A DNA stretch of 64,000 bases from Chamaelirium japonicum (GCA_947650365.1 OX393550.1:50795633-50859632); one strand, 5' to 3'; counted from the first letter of the stretch, positions 11,571 through 23,136 are shown. Notes: generated from the letters alone by a model not told the origin. Numbers and translations: made by a program.

Positions 11571-12012
11571 TAGGTGTGGCAATGGGTCATGTCGGGTCGG
11601 GTCGGGTTTGTGTCGTTTCTAGTTTTGGGTCGTGTCCAAAACCCCTAGACCCGGGCCTGACCGTTTAACTAATCGTGTCTAGATCCTAAACCCGTACCCG
11701 ACCCGCTTATATACGGGCGTACCCGTTTACTACACGGGTCTATTGATTTGATCCGAACCGACCCAATCCGACTCGACCCCGACTTGACCCGATAGACGTG
11801 CTGTTACTATATATTACAGTATCGGATTGCGGGTAGACCCGACCCGACACGACCCGTTGAATTTTAAACGGGTCACTGTGTCCAGATCCTAAACCCGGAC
11901 CTGACCCGTTTATTAAACGGGTCTATCGTGTCGACCCGTTTACGACCTGAACCCGTTTAACCCTAACCCAGACGCGCTAACTTCGTGTCGGATCCAAAAT
12001 TGCCAGCCCTAG
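11571..12012. mobile_element. hAT-type small element, GGGTCGGGT family, copy 1
   Basis: Left end TAGGTGTGGCAATGGG; the reverse complement of the right end reads TAGGGCTGGCAATTTTGG. The body is made almost wholly of ACCCG/CGGGT motifs on both strands. Flanks TTGTCTGT and GTGTTTGT agree at six of eight bases, so the 8-bp duplication is imperfect. Clearly related to 13146-13603 (inverted) and 39129-39589 (same sense). No transposase. Confidence 0.75.
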
Positions 12013-12059
12013 TGTTTGTGTGTAAGTGTGTGTCTCATGAGAGAGAAAGGTAATCCCTT

Positions 12060-12227
12060 GGTTTTTTTTTTTTCTTTTTAGTTTTTTCTATTTTTTTGAG
12101 AATCCCTCTGTCTCTTATCTGAAGGAGGGTTAAGGCGCCTACCAGTTATTAGGCTGATGCAAGTGGAAATCGATCACAAGTCTTGGATACTAAACGCTAG
12201 AGACTTTACCAACTTGTCTTGCTGGCA
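12060..12227 (-). mobile_element. tRNA-derived SINE, family S1, copy 1
   Basis: Read on the minus strand it has an A-box-like ACAAGTTGGTAAAG, a B-box-like TGATCGATTTCC, a body ending CTTAACCCTCC and an A-rich tail (T run 12061-12074 on plus). It matches 14034-14180 along most of its length. The target duplication is not clear because another insertion sits at its head. Confidence 0.65.
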
Positions 12228-12234
12228 CTTATAT

Positions 12235-12439
12235 TTTTATTTTATTTTGAGAACTCCTCTTTAAAGGAGGGATGTGTTAGGTAGGTCCTGATCAGTTATA
12301 TTAAGATATAAATATTATGTTACAATTCGATTATAAAGATCAAGAACCTCGTCGCTGAAGTTCTCAACCCATGGTATGATCCATAATTTGATGATCAAGA
12401 TCACTGATCTTCGTAACTCCTCAGACTCCAGCCATCGTA
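12235..12439 (-). mobile_element. Retroposon-like insertion next to SINE copy 1
   Basis: Flanked by a 14-bp direct repeat with one difference (GCTGGCACTTATAT at 12221-12234, GCTGGCACTTACAT at 12440-12453). Its T-rich left end and the following GAGAAC...AAAGGAGGG and ATCAGTTAT segments resemble the 3' part of SINE family S1. Its head has no clear tRNA boxes. It probably represents a related SINE or composite. Confidence 0.5.
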
Positions 12440-12533
12440 GCTGGCACTTACATGACTCATTGGCTTTATCTATCTTGTGTACAGATTTTTACTTATTAAA
12501 ATAATTTCTTTATTTTCTTGGCTCCTTGATATA

Positions 12534-12750
12534 GGTGTGGTAATGGGTTACGTTTGGGTCAACCCCAACCCCAACCCCAACCCGTGCACACCGATTAGGT
12601 TTTGAGAGGGTCCATACCTGATCCATCCATGACATAGAGTTTCTATGCCCATAACCTACCCAAATCTTATTCGGGAACAAAGTATATACATAAGCATGAA
12701 GTTTTGGGTCGGGTTCAAATCGGTTTTCGGATTTTCAGACTCCATTCCCA
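12534..12750. mobile_element. Probable degraded hAT-type small element
   Basis: Left end TAGGTGTGGTAATGGG; the reverse complement of the right end is TATGGGTGGGAATGG. The interior holds CCCAACCCC and TCGGGTTC motifs. Flanks share only about five of eight bases, so the boundaries are uncertain. Confidence 0.35.
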
Positions 12751-13145
12751 CCCATACCCTTGTGCCTATGCTTAAATTGCATATCCACCAAGATAGGAAT
12801 ACCTACCATCCAATTGGTCTTTTAGGTTTTTAGGCATATGCTTTTCTCGAGAAATGTTATTCAGCCCGAAGGTTTTATTGATTCTGCTCAACCCGATTGA
12901 CGTGGCGGTGTACGAGTGGTGGGGGTAGAGATTTAAATGTCGTTAGTGAGATTTAACCACCACTCGTACATGGCCACCTCAATCGGGTTGAGCGGAATCA
13001 GAAAAACCTCCAAGCTGAATAGCATTTCTAGCTTTTCCCTTGCCAAACCTCCTTCGGCCGGATTTCGGCATAAAATTTTGAAGGATAACTATCCTATCTT
13101 CCGAGTTCTATTGAGACAAATGATCCATGGGGTGCCACTATCAAT

Positions 13146-13603
13146 TAGGGCTGGCAATTTCGGACCCGACACGAAGTTAGCGGGTCTGGGTCAGGGCTAA
13201 ACGGGTTCGTGTCGTAAACGGATCGACACGATAGACCCGTTTAATAAATGGGCCGGGTTCGGGTTTAGGGTCTGGGCACGGTAGACCCGAGAAGACCAGT
13301 TTAAAATTCACCGGCTCAGACCGGATCGGGTCTATCCGCAATCCGATACTATAATATATAGTATCAGCGGGTCTATCGGGTAATGTCGGGTTGAGTCGGA
13401 TCAGGACAACTGAATAAACCCGTGTGGCAAACGGGTCTATCGGGTCTACCCGTTTATAAACGGGTCGGGTACGGGTTTAGAATCTAGACACAATTAGTTA
13501 AATGGGTCGGATCCGGGTCCAGGTCCGGGTCTAGGGGCTTTGGACACGACCCGAAACTAGACACGACACGAACCCGACCCGACCTGACCCATTGCCACCC
13601 CTA
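13146..13603. mobile_element. hAT-type small element, GGGTCGGGT family, copy 2
   Basis: 458 bp bounded by TAGGGCTGGCAATTTCGG and ATTGCCACCCCTA, with the perfect 8-bp duplication CTATCAAT (13138-13145 and 13604-13611). The interior is dense in ACGGGTC and GACCCGT. Orientation is opposite to copies 1 and 3. No coding capacity, so it depends on a hAT transposase elsewhere. Confidence 0.92.
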
Positions 13604-13904
13604 CTATCAATTATGGGGTGCCATTATCTATCAGAGCATCACCAATGGGGCTGCTGCCTGAAAAATGCAATCACCTTTCTGATCGAGAAAGTAAAGGTTA
13701 CGAGAAGCAATTATCGATGTGGGTCAGACAAATCTATTGAGAATAAGGATATGCTATTGAGGGAAAAAGAAAGAAATAATTTATATTAGCATTGAAAATG
13801 AAAGAAATAATTTATATTAGCATTTTGCTAATATAATTTTTTTTTTTCCCTCAATAGCATTATCCTCATCTTTTATATGGACCACTTTTGCTTTGGTAGG
13901 TCAA

Positions 13905-14050
13905 TAATCTCTGCGTATAAAAATGATAATCATGCTGTATTTTTTTTTTTTTTTAGGAATCTCTCAGCATCTTATTTGAGGGAGGGTTAAGGATGATAAT
14001 CTCTGCGTATAAAGATGATAATCATGCTGTATTTTTTTTTTTTGGGAACC
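13905..14050. repeat. Tandem duplication of a SINE tail and its flank
   Basis: A block of about 86 bp (ATAATCTCTGCGTATAAA through the T run and the GAGGGAGGGTTAAGG of the SINE 3' end) occurs at 13905-13993 and again from 13994. The left copy is the SINE 3' end only, so the tail of the SINE appears to have been duplicated together with its target site after insertion. Confidence 0.6.
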
Positions 14051-14180
14051 TCTCAATATCTTATTTGAGGGAGGGTTAAGGCAGCACCCTATCAGTTATC
14101 AATTCGGTGCAAATAGAAATCGATCCTAGGTCTTGGGTGCCGACCCCCTAGGCTTTACCAACTGACCCGGCGGGCTCTTC
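14034..14180 (-). mobile_element. tRNA-derived SINE, family S1, copy 2
   Basis: On the minus strand it starts near GCCCGCCGGGTCAGTTGG (A box region TCAGTTGGTAAAG). A B box TAGGATCGATTTC follows, then a body ending TTAACCCTCCCTC, and it closes with an A tail. It is flanked by AATCATGCTGTATT (14020-14033) and AATCATGTTGTATT (14181-14194), a 14-bp target duplication with one difference. That is good evidence for L1-type retroposition. Confidence 0.8.
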
Positions 14181-14430
14181 AATCATGTTGTATTGGAAAA
14201 TGATTGGTTAAGATAAAAAAGGAACATGAAAATCCTCACACAAATATGGAAGCTCATCTATTAAAAATTACAAATACTAATTTAATTGAAAGTACAAGTA
14301 CAAATCCTATTCTTCAACCACATGACTCCATGATTAAAGTTCACAATCATCAAACCAAACAACAAAAGTAGAGCTATTTGGTCATGGTGTCACCAAATCA
14401 GAACCGATCGAATCGAGAAGTTAAGGGTCT

Positions 14431-15455
14431 CACTACAACAGAATATTGGGCATTTTCGACGGTCAAAACTAGCCACTTAAAGCTTTTTTCAGTAGTGTAG
14501 CCACCACATAAGCTTGTCGTATCTAGACCCGTCGAAAAAACCTGGTTCTGTTGCGAGGGCCTGGCCGTCGTAATAGTATATATGAAATTAAAAAAAAAAA
14601 GAAAAGAACTACATTTAAAAAAGGTGTAGCCTGGTCTTGGTTCAGACGCAGTCCCTGGACCCAGACCTGCCTCTGGCTCAACCCATGCATGTGACATATT
14701 ATATACTTAAAGTAAGAATCGAACCTAGGTTTCGTGTGCTAGATGAGAAGAGCTCACGCGACCAACTCAACTACATTAATTTTAAATCTGTATTAAAATG
14801 AAAAAAATAATATTTAAATTGGTAATACAACGTGCATCATGTTGCGGTCATATTTTTCGACAGGGTTGAGCTGAAACTCAAGCGGCTCCGACTAGTAGCT
14901 TAGGCCGCCTTATGTCTCTGTACCTCATGTTTCTCTTGAAGGATCATTTCTAGATTTGTGTAATTTTATCGAAGAAGATCACAAAGAAGGCTTCGTTGTT
15001 GGAGGAAGACAGGTGGACCATATATGCAAGTAGGGACTCCAAGAACGCCACCTTGTCGACCTCTCTAGCTTTTGAACTACAACACCTTGACACAAGTAGG
15101 ATCTGAGAACAGCTCTTGCTCCTTGTCAGAAAAACCCCGAGGGTGTCATTGGCGAGGTCTCACGAGCAGCTCCGGCCAATAGCCCACACCTTTTTCCGAT
15201 TGTGGAGATTGAGCCATCGCTTTTGGCCATCGTTTCTGGCGGGTAGAGTTGGTCGTCGCTTTTGACCATATTTTTCGGGGGGCGAAGGTGGTCGTCACAT
15301 TGGAGACCATCCTTTACCGGCGGGTTTAGCTGGCCATCGTTTTTGGCCATTTTTTTCGGTGGGCAGAGAGGGTCGTTGCTTTTGGCCATTTTTTTCCAAC
15401 AGGGCTTAGCTAGTCGTCGATTATCTTGCCAGAAAAGCCCAATTCTGTTGTAGTG
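14431..15455. mobile_element. Non-autonomous CACTA (En/Spm) element
   Basis: 1,025 bp with ends CACTACAACAGAATATTGGG and, reverse complemented, CACTACAACAGAATTGGG: the CACTA signature with a terminal repeat of about 14 bp or more. Flanking triplets are TCT and ACT (two of three agree). The interior has no transposase. It contains an imperfect repeat of about 45-50 bp (15190-15410, motifs TTTTGGCCAT and GTCGTCG) and a tRNA-like A/B box pair on the minus strand at about 14690-14775 (GAGTTGGTCG, GGTTCGATTC), perhaps a SINE head inside it. Confidence 0.85.
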
Positions 15456-17600
15456 ACTATTTGGATATGTTCCGGATCAAGGATTCTGGGTGCCCCAAAT
15501 CCCTAAAATGACGACTGATCCGTTTGGTTACAATCGGATTACAAAAAGCGCTATCAAAACATGCTTATGTGAGTCATTTTTTCCAGAGCCAAATTCAAGG
15601 TCCAGACTCCAGAGCCTTTTTTTTAGATTATGGGATTCTAAGCTCCAAGAAATCAAGAATCAGAATGCTATCCAAACAGAACCTAAAGTACCACTCGAGA
15701 CCTCGCCTTCTACAGACAAGGTGTGCGCACCGAGTGAGGATCGGACCACGTGTCGACTTGGACCAGAATAGAGTGACATTAGAGAAGACTCCTCCTACTA
15801 CGAAATTTGAAGGATAAATTCTCATCAATTTATAATCCTATGACCACTCCCTTCCCCTTAGGATCATGGACCTTTTGCGGTAGCGAATTAACGAGGGTTA
15901 CAAAGAATCGAAAGATAATCGCACGATCAAGCCGAAGCGTAGGGTTCATTAATGGCCATTATTCGATAAACAAGCATATAGATAGAGATGATTTAGTATG
16001 AAGAAGGATAATTACAAGTCTCTTTGGGAACTTGAGTTTCCACTTGGGACTCAACAATGCTGCCTTCTCAGCTGAAAAGAGAGGAGGCCTTCCCTCCCTT
16101 TCACTGGTTCTCTTTCTGCAAAAGAAAAAAGGGATGAAAACAGAGGGAAAAAAGCGCCACCTTTTGATGCCATTGACCTAGCTGTGGACGGCCATGATGA
16201 GGGGGGAACACCATCTAAAGCTTCGAGGGGGCATAATCATAGGCCTTGATGCCAAGAGTAATGGGAACACCTTTGTGCTTGCAGCAGCTGGTGTTGGCCC
16301 CAATCGAGCCCCACCCCGCCCCCACCTCACCAGTTTTTACGTACCCACAGAGATGATGGGTTGGTGCTGGTTAGGGTTTCCGAAGGCCACATCCATTGGT
16401 TTACTTCAGAGATGGCAAGCAAACCGAGGAGGAAACCCTAGCAATATTCTGTTGGTAGGCACTCAATCATATGGGAGCAAAGTTGATTGGGTCAGCAAGA
16501 ACATAATAATCACTTGGGTGGTACCCAAACCTTTTTAATAATAAAGGGCAACTTAGGGTTTTGATTTTTTTTTTCAATCCCTTAAACTATCCCCATCACT
16601 AATCTCCAGCCAATCAATATCCCTAAACTATCCTCACCACTAATTAGAAATTTCATCGCCAACCCAGACCGGCCCCTCTACCGCCCTCCTCCTCCTTCCC
16701 ATCCTCTAGGCCTTCTCTTCTTCTACGTACGTCTGAACACTAATTTTTATCCTCTCAAAGATGTCAATCGGTGGATACAAGCTAACATTGCAATGACAAT
16801 GTCGGTCCAACATTGCTATTGCAATATCGGGATGTGGCCGTGGACAACAGTGCCGGCTTGTGGTCATGAACACCGACGTCCTCGATTCCCATGATGCCAA
16901 CCAACATTGAAACGACAATATAGCCATTTTTAATCCAACATTGCCATTGTAATGTCGGCCCATGGGTGGTTCATAAAGGAAGATCGAGACAGAGGTGGAG
17001 GGGCATTGTGGCGGAGTGAGTTAGGGGCGGAAACGAGGAAGAGGAGGAGGAGGTGGAGGAAGTGGTGGCGAAAGGAGAGAGGAGAAAGGACACAACGGCG
17101 GCGTGAAGGGCTGGCTGGAAGTTAGAGAGGGGTTATTTTGGAGTTACTAAGGGTGCCAGTACAAATCCAACAAGGGGGGGCCAAAAAAATTTGGGTGCTA
17201 TATATCACCATTTTTATGGGTGCATTAGATGGAGACGTTTGTGGGGCTTTGAGGTAAACCTTTGGAGCATCTTCGGTGCATGTTGGGGACTCATAGGAGG
17301 GTGGGACGTCAAAAGGATTGTAGGTTTGTACGGATAAAGGCTATTGTTTTTTTGGCCAATATTGCTTTTCTCATGGTAGATGGTAGGTGCTTCTTGAGCT
17401 TTAGTGGCCCATTAGATGCCTCCTCAGGCTCGGGATGGTTGTGTGTGTATCGATCGTGCGCACACGCACGCATGCACGCACGCGCACAGAGAGAGAGAGA
17501 GAGAGAGATGGGGGGGGGGGGGGGGGGACCGGGGGTGGGTGTCTTTAATTTTAGTGTGGGTGTCTCTAAAATTAGTTTGTGGCCCACAGAAAGGGACTGG
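15456..17600. other. Unassigned intergenic region
   Basis: No gene recognised. 15456-15680 is bounded by CTATTTGGATATG and, inverted, CTGTTTGGATAGC, which may be the ends of a MITE; no clear target duplication is seen. 16780-16960 has repeated AACATTG/CAATGTCGG motifs on both strands. 17440-17527 is a CA/GA microsatellite ending in a run of 18 G (17510-17527). Confidence 0.4.
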
Positions 17601-17630
17601 TGATTTCTAAATTATAGAATGGAGCAATGT

Positions 17631-17909
17631 TTTTTTTTTTTTTAAAGACTGAGATACTTGTTATATATAAAGCATTGCCTATAAGTGTCATTGCACAAAA
17701 GAAACCATGGTTTGAAACCTGCCAATGCATGAGTACAAAGTTTTTTTTTTCTCTCACCAAATACCGACTTTTGTTTTTGTCCATATATAGGTGCGCCACT
17801 TCATTTATATGCACAAGGCATAAGACAGTCCCGGGATTTGATCCTGCGACCGCATAGGAGGAAAAGAGGGGGGAAGGGGTTTAACCATTGGGATACAACC
17901 ACAGTTGTA
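17631..17909 (-). mobile_element. tRNA-derived SINE, second family
   Basis: On the minus strand it has GTTGTATCCCAATGGTTAAA (A-box region) and GCAGGATCAAATCCC (B-box region), and it ends in an A-rich tail (T run at 17631-17643 on plus). Flanks are AATGGAGCAATGT (17618-17630) and AATGGTGCAATGT (17910-17922), a 13-bp target duplication with one difference. The sequence differs from family S1. Confidence 0.75.
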
Positions 17910-18008
17910 AATGGTGCAATGTGGGTACACCATGTGTGTGTGTGTGAGAGAGAGAGAGCGAGAGAGAGGGGTAAACATATACTTTAATTATCTAAACTAT
18001 GTAAATTA

Positions 18009-20180
18009 TGTTGAGCGCGGAAGGTCAACAGACAAATGCAATCTATAGATTTAATGTAGAACGAAATCTAGAAAGATTCAACAAACCAAATCAAACACAA
18101 AAGAGAAGTAAAAAAATGCAAACCAGACAAGGTGACACAAAAAATTTTAGGTCGTCGATGACAACATGAAAAAATCCACTATAAAAATCAAAGATAGTAC
18201 AACTAGGGTTCTTTAAACCCTTAAGCCAACCCCAACGATAGCTCTCGGCCCTATGTTAACTCTCAAGTAAAAAAACCCTTTGTATACTTCAAGTTACAAT
18301 AGATTAAAGTCCCAAACTCGGAACAATAAAAATTATTGAAAACAGTTAATTAAATCGATTAGTCGGTTGAGACATGTTAATCAATCGATTTGGCCCGACC
18401 CTGGGCAATCATGTCGCGAGTAATTCTGATCGATCTGATCAAGAGTCGATAAGTCTTCCCATAGACTCTATTTTCTGTGCCTTGGACCGATCGGTTGGTT
18501 TAGAATTGCTGACCGATTGGGCAGTAAGTTTATGTTGTTCTTGACAACATCCAAAATTGAACCAATAAATCCATAAATCTCCACCTTGGTGAGATTCACA
18601 TAGTATCATCGATATGCTCCACACAAACTCTCTATGCAAAGTAACCATGTTGCCACCCAATGCACCTAAAGGCACTCAGATGTGCAAATCATTGATCAAA
18701 TTCAAAAAATTAATGTTAAAACTTGACCACCGTGACTACCTTCGTCAATATATCTGTAGTCCTAATCTTCTATAGAAGAATAACCCTTCTCTTCTAGAGT
18801 CTTTCAAACAAAGTAGATTCGAACGTTAATGTGGTTTATGTGGGCAGTATGAATTGGGTTCTTTGCCAAATAAATAGGAGTACGGCTATCACAATGGACC
18901 CGAACGTGCTTCTAAATAATCCCTAATTCCCTAATCAGCTTATATAGCCAAATGACTTCCTTAATTGCTTTTGTCACTACCATGTATCCTGCCTGAGTAG
19001 TAGATAGAGCCACTATAGGCTGCAACGTAGACCTTCAACTCACCAGTCTTCTGGCAAGGGTAAAGACATACCCCATAGTAGTGTGCTTATCCAAATCATC
19101 TACAAAGTCCAAGTCCATGTATCTGACTAACTGTTAACCAAGCTGATCAACCCTCTCAAACTTCAAACTAATATCCAATGTACCTTTAATGTACGTCAAA
19201 TCCACTTGTCTACCTGTCAATGTCTTTTTCCTGGATCATGTATATTTTTGCTCATCATACTAACAGCTTGTAAAATATCAAACCTAGTACAAATCATCGC
19301 ATTCATCAAACTTCCAAACAAGCTAGCATATGGAACATGAGTCATAAACTCTTACTGCTCATTTGTGCTATAAGACATTGTTGCACTATGCTTGAAGTGA
19401 GGGGCTAACGATATACCTACAAGTTTTGAACTGTTATCCAAACCAAAACGTTGTAGCACTTTCATTAGATACTTATTTCGAGACAGACAAAATGTGGCCT
19501 TCACCCCGTGATTTGCAATTTCAACTCCAAGTATTTTTTCACTTCTTTAAGATCCTTCATCTCAAACTCTCTCCCCAATTGAGTTTTCAACTTATTGACT
19601 CCCACCATGATCTTAGAGGCAATGAACATGTCATCTATATATAAGAGTAAGTAAATAAAATATTCACCACGTAGCGTCCGAAAAATACATACAATGATCA
19701 TAATGACGCTCCTTGTACTTTTGCTAAATCATAAACCGATCAAATCACATGTACCATTGCCTTTGTGATTGCTTCAACCCACGCATACAATGATTATTCC
19801 ATCTTGCAAATCAATTTCTTCTAACCAACAACCTTGGCCCCTTTTGGCCGATACATGTAAATCTTCTCCTCTAAAAGTCACTGTACAAGAAAAGCAGTTT
19901 TAATATCGAGTTGAGTCAATTCAAGATCAAATTGTGCAACCAATACTAGCAAAATATGAATGGAAGAATGCTTCGCAACTAGAGAAAATACCTCATTATA
20001 ATAAATTCCTTCCCTCTAAGCGTAGCCTTTAGTCACCAATTTCGCCATGTATCTAACATAATCATTCTCTCATGAGTTTTCCTTCTTGGTGTTTACCCAC
20101 TTGCAACCAATATATAGATTTCTTCCCAACTAAAAATTAAATCAATTAATCCTAAAGTTTGATTCTTTTGGAGAGACTGT
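18009..20180 (-). mobile_element. Ty1/copia relic: RT, RNase H and 3' LTR
   Basis: Read on the minus strand. RT remains lie at about 19500-20180 (YLLLYIDDMFIA, which holds the YxDD catalytic box, then LGREFEMKDLKEVKKYLELK). RNase H remains follow (about 18700-19250). A polypurine tract AAGGTGGAGATTTA lies at 18574-18590, and an LTR at 18009-18573 begins TGGATTTATTGG and ends GCGCTCAACA. The 5' half, gag and integrase are missing. The coding remains carry many breaks, so it is old and dead. Confidence 0.75.
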
Positions 20181-21395
20181 ATATCATCATCCACGCTATA
20201 TCTCTCTGCCTCTCTTTATCCTTCACACGTGCTTTCTCTAATAAATATATAAAAATATTATAAAATAATAATGCTCATGCCTGTCTGCACACATATTCGG
20301 TGAGGGCATAAAAATTCGACGAGGACATCCACATTTAGTGAAGATGCCCATATTTGATGGGGGCGCACACATTCAGCCGGGCCTCGAGGTGATAAGGAGG
20401 TTCTAGCTCCAATTACAATCAACTAATCAGAGAATATGGAAGCATAAAGTCTGCTTGGAGAATTTTCTCTAGACATTGTGACCATGAGAGGGAAGAGGAG
20501 GAGACCCCGATGATGGAAGTGACGCCATCGAGTCGCGGACCACCCGTGTGGAAGTAGCTGCGAACACAAAGATAGGGTGTTAAATGAGAAAGAATAAAGG
20601 AGGAAGAAGGGGAAGGAGAAAGGGGGCTACGTGGCTTCTCGGCACGGGCCGATGGAGGAGAGAGGGCAACACGTGGTCCAAACTCGGTGCGAGCAGTGAT
20701 GGAGAAGGATAGTAAGATGTGGATGCAAAACAGCCAGAATTAGTAAAATCTAACCGTACCGATGCGACCAGAATGGTCAGAATACCCAAGATCCATACAT
20801 GGATCGTCCAGATCAAGTCTTGAATCATGAAGATATATATAGTCGACAGACCAGTTAGTAAAATAAAAGGTCATTGAAATACTAGGGCTAGATCTAGGCC
20901 TGCTTGAGCCTAGGCCAGTCTGGGCTCGGGCCGTTCCTAGGTCTCAGTCGGTTCTTCCATTTAAAAGGGTCATAGGTCGGGTCCGGTTGAAACTGGGTTT
21001 TTCATTTAAATGAAAAACGAGTCAGGTCGGGTTTCAATGTAGTTGAGTTTTAAAACCCAACATAGATGAACTATTGTTCATCTTCCCCGATTTTTCAAGA
21101 AACCCTAATCCTCCGAAACCCACGCCTTCACGAACCCTAATGGCCGCCGCCACCCATGATATGCCACCAGTCATCGTAGATCCCGCACGTCGCTCACATA
21201 TTACTGCTCGCCGCCACTTGCTGCGTGTCGCGCAGATCTTGCTGCCATCGACGCATGCAGCAGCAGTCGTTGTGCTGTGCACAAGCTGGTGGCATATCGT
21301 AGGGCGGCGATGCGATTTTGGGCTACAGTGTGGAAGGGGAAGGTGGGGGTGATCGGGGCTGCGGAGGTAAAGAGAAGGGTGGAGGTTGCGGTACG

Positions 21396-21454
<59 letters not shown>

Positions 21455-21480
21455 TACAATTTATTTTTTAATTTTTTCTA
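20181..21480. other. Unassigned intergenic region with GA microsatellite
   Basis: No gene recognised. 20280-20390 repeats short motifs of the type ATTCGGTGAGGGCA and TTTGATGGGGGCG. 20885-21060 has hAT-like CAGGTCGGGTT motifs without clear ends. A (GA)n tract lies at 21400-21452. Confidence 0.4.
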
Positions 21481-21488
21481 CTCACTGG

Positions 21489-22438
21489 TAGAGCTGGAAA
21501 AAACTGACCCGACCCGCCAACCCGAGCCTAACTCGATCCATTCATTAAACGGGCAGGATTAGGGTTGTGCATTTGCTGACCTGTTAAAAACGGATCACCC
21601 TGGCCCTCCAAACCCACATAACAAGAACTTGCTCCCTAGGGTTAGGGTACAAAATTAGTGGACCAAGGCTAGTAGCCTAGTAGTCCTGTCGCTCCCGTCC
21701 CACGGTCCTACAACTCTTATGTGAGTGGGTCTGCACACGGTACATGTACATGCATTAGCCACAAAGAAACAAAAAATAATATTTATATTAATGTTTTTAT
21801 ACACAGTACGTTTTCAGAATTCAGATCATGAGCTACAAGGTCCAAAAGTCAAAAGTCAAAAGACAATGGGATGATTTAATTGCTAATAATTTTAGTGATT
21901 TAATTGCTTTTTTTTTTTTGCTTTATTTCTTAAGTTGCATCGTTTTCCACATGGCAAACGGGTTAGATGGGCTACGGTTAGGGTTGGTTCATTAAGGGTT
22001 AGGGTTAGGATGATTGATCCGTTTAATAAACGAATTAGGGTTAGAATTGAGCCATTCGAATATGTCAATCCACTAACCCTAATCCGTTTGCCAGCTAGGG
22101 ATGGCAATGATGCGGTTTAAAACCGAGAACCGTGGAAAACTATACTGTATGGTGCGGTTTTGTTTTGCCAAAATATAAAACCGTTGCGGTACGGTGCGGT
22201 TTCAGTGTTGCGGTGCGGTTTTGTTTTTGTCCAAAACCGTAAAAAGCCGAACCGTTTAGATCATTATAATGTTAAACCGCGGTGCACCGCATCGCATGGT
22301 GCAGTTTCGGTTTTACATACGGTACACCGTCGCAGTGCGGTACGATTTCGGTGTGGCGGTTCGGTGTTGTGGTGCGGTTTCGGTTTTGTCCAAAACCTCA
22401 TCGAAACCGCACCGTTGCCATCCCTATTGCCAGCTCTA
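21489..22438. mobile_element. hAT-type element (outer), interrupted by a second hAT element
   Basis: Left end TAGAGCTGGAAAAAAC; right end TTGCCAGCTCTA, that is TAGAGCTGGCAA inverted. Flanks CTCACTGG (21481-21488) and CTCACGGG (22439-22446) agree at seven of eight bases. Without the nested element and its duplication the unit is about 611 bp. The outer parts carry ACCCGACCCGCC and AGGGTTAGGGTT-like motifs, and the middle (about 21610-21930) is unique. No transposase. Confidence 0.75.
22096..22426. mobile_element. hAT-type small element (inner), CGGTGCGGTTT family
   Basis: 331 bp, ends TAGGGATGGCAATG and GTTGCCATCCCTA, perfect 8-bp duplication TTGCCAGC (22088-22095 and 22427-22434). The body is made of GCGGTTTCGG and CGGTGCGGTTTT motifs. 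The duplicated target is itself the terminal repeat of the outer element, so this one landed within the last 12 bases of the older element. Confidence 0.93.
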
Positions 22439-22446
22439 CTCACGGG

Positions 22447-22968
22447 TCCTGTACTGGACGACATCTCCATACATGGAATGACAGCTAGGAATGACAATCC
22501 TAGCTGTTACGGAAGGGAATTCATACAACTGGGATTATTAGTACGCATTTTCAAGGAATCATACTAAATCCAAGATAACGTAGGGGTTGATTGAATCGCG
22601 ACGATTGGATTGTCTAATCCCAGCCGTTCTTTATCTCGGAGTTTGTCCTCTCTATTATTATACAAATTTAAAAATTTGACCCCACCCTAGCCATACCAAG
22701 TTACCAACTTGGTTTGTACTTCTCTCCCGTAACGACTTCCGTCGTTTTCATGAAGTCTCGTCACAATCACGCGATGAACTGGGTCCGACGGTCCGATTGC
22801 CATTCAACCGTCAGGGTGGCTGCATCGGATGGCTGACCGTGATTCACAGTTCCGGTGCGCTACTTCCTGAAAACGAAGGGAGCCGTTCAGAGCGCGCGCA
22901 TTGTTCACCCTCCTGAAAGGTGGGTGAACGTTACCCCTCATACCGTTCGATGTACCAGTAATCTATGG
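22447..22968. other. Upstream flank of the bHLH gene
   Basis: No coding sequence or named promoter element seen. Likely contains distal promoter sequence of the gene at 23410. Confidence 0.4.
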
Positions 22969-23136
22969 CCTGAGCTTTTCAGCACATCCTGCGCGCCATA
23001 CAACCGCGGGGCCCACCGACCCCAGAGCCTATCATCACGCTATGTGCCGGTGCGGGGGCCCGCTACCACTCGCTTCTTGAATCACAGTGGGCCCCGCTGT
23101 TGTATGGTACGCAGGATGTGGTGAAAATTTTCAGGT
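22969..23136. mobile_element. Foldback-type MITE (Mutator-like) in the bHLH promoter region
   Basis: Two inverted arms of about 45 bp (22969-23015 and 23088-23136). Both read CACATCCTGCG, then CCATACAAC, then GCGGGGCCCA, in opposite senses around a 70-bp centre. Long arms relative to the centre suggest a Mutator-like or foldback MITE. The exact ends and a 9-bp duplication could not be fixed. It ends about 270 bp before the bHLH start codon. Confidence 0.6.

Noticed and set aside
15490-15817. Overlapping 93- and 97-codon frames right of the CACTA element
   Set aside because: No domain; the region is bounded by inverted TTTGGATA motifs and looks repeat-derived.
21950-22085. GGGTTAGGG motifs resembling plant telomere repeat
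   Set aside because: Irregular and embedded in a hAT small element with CCCGTTT words; not a telomeric array.
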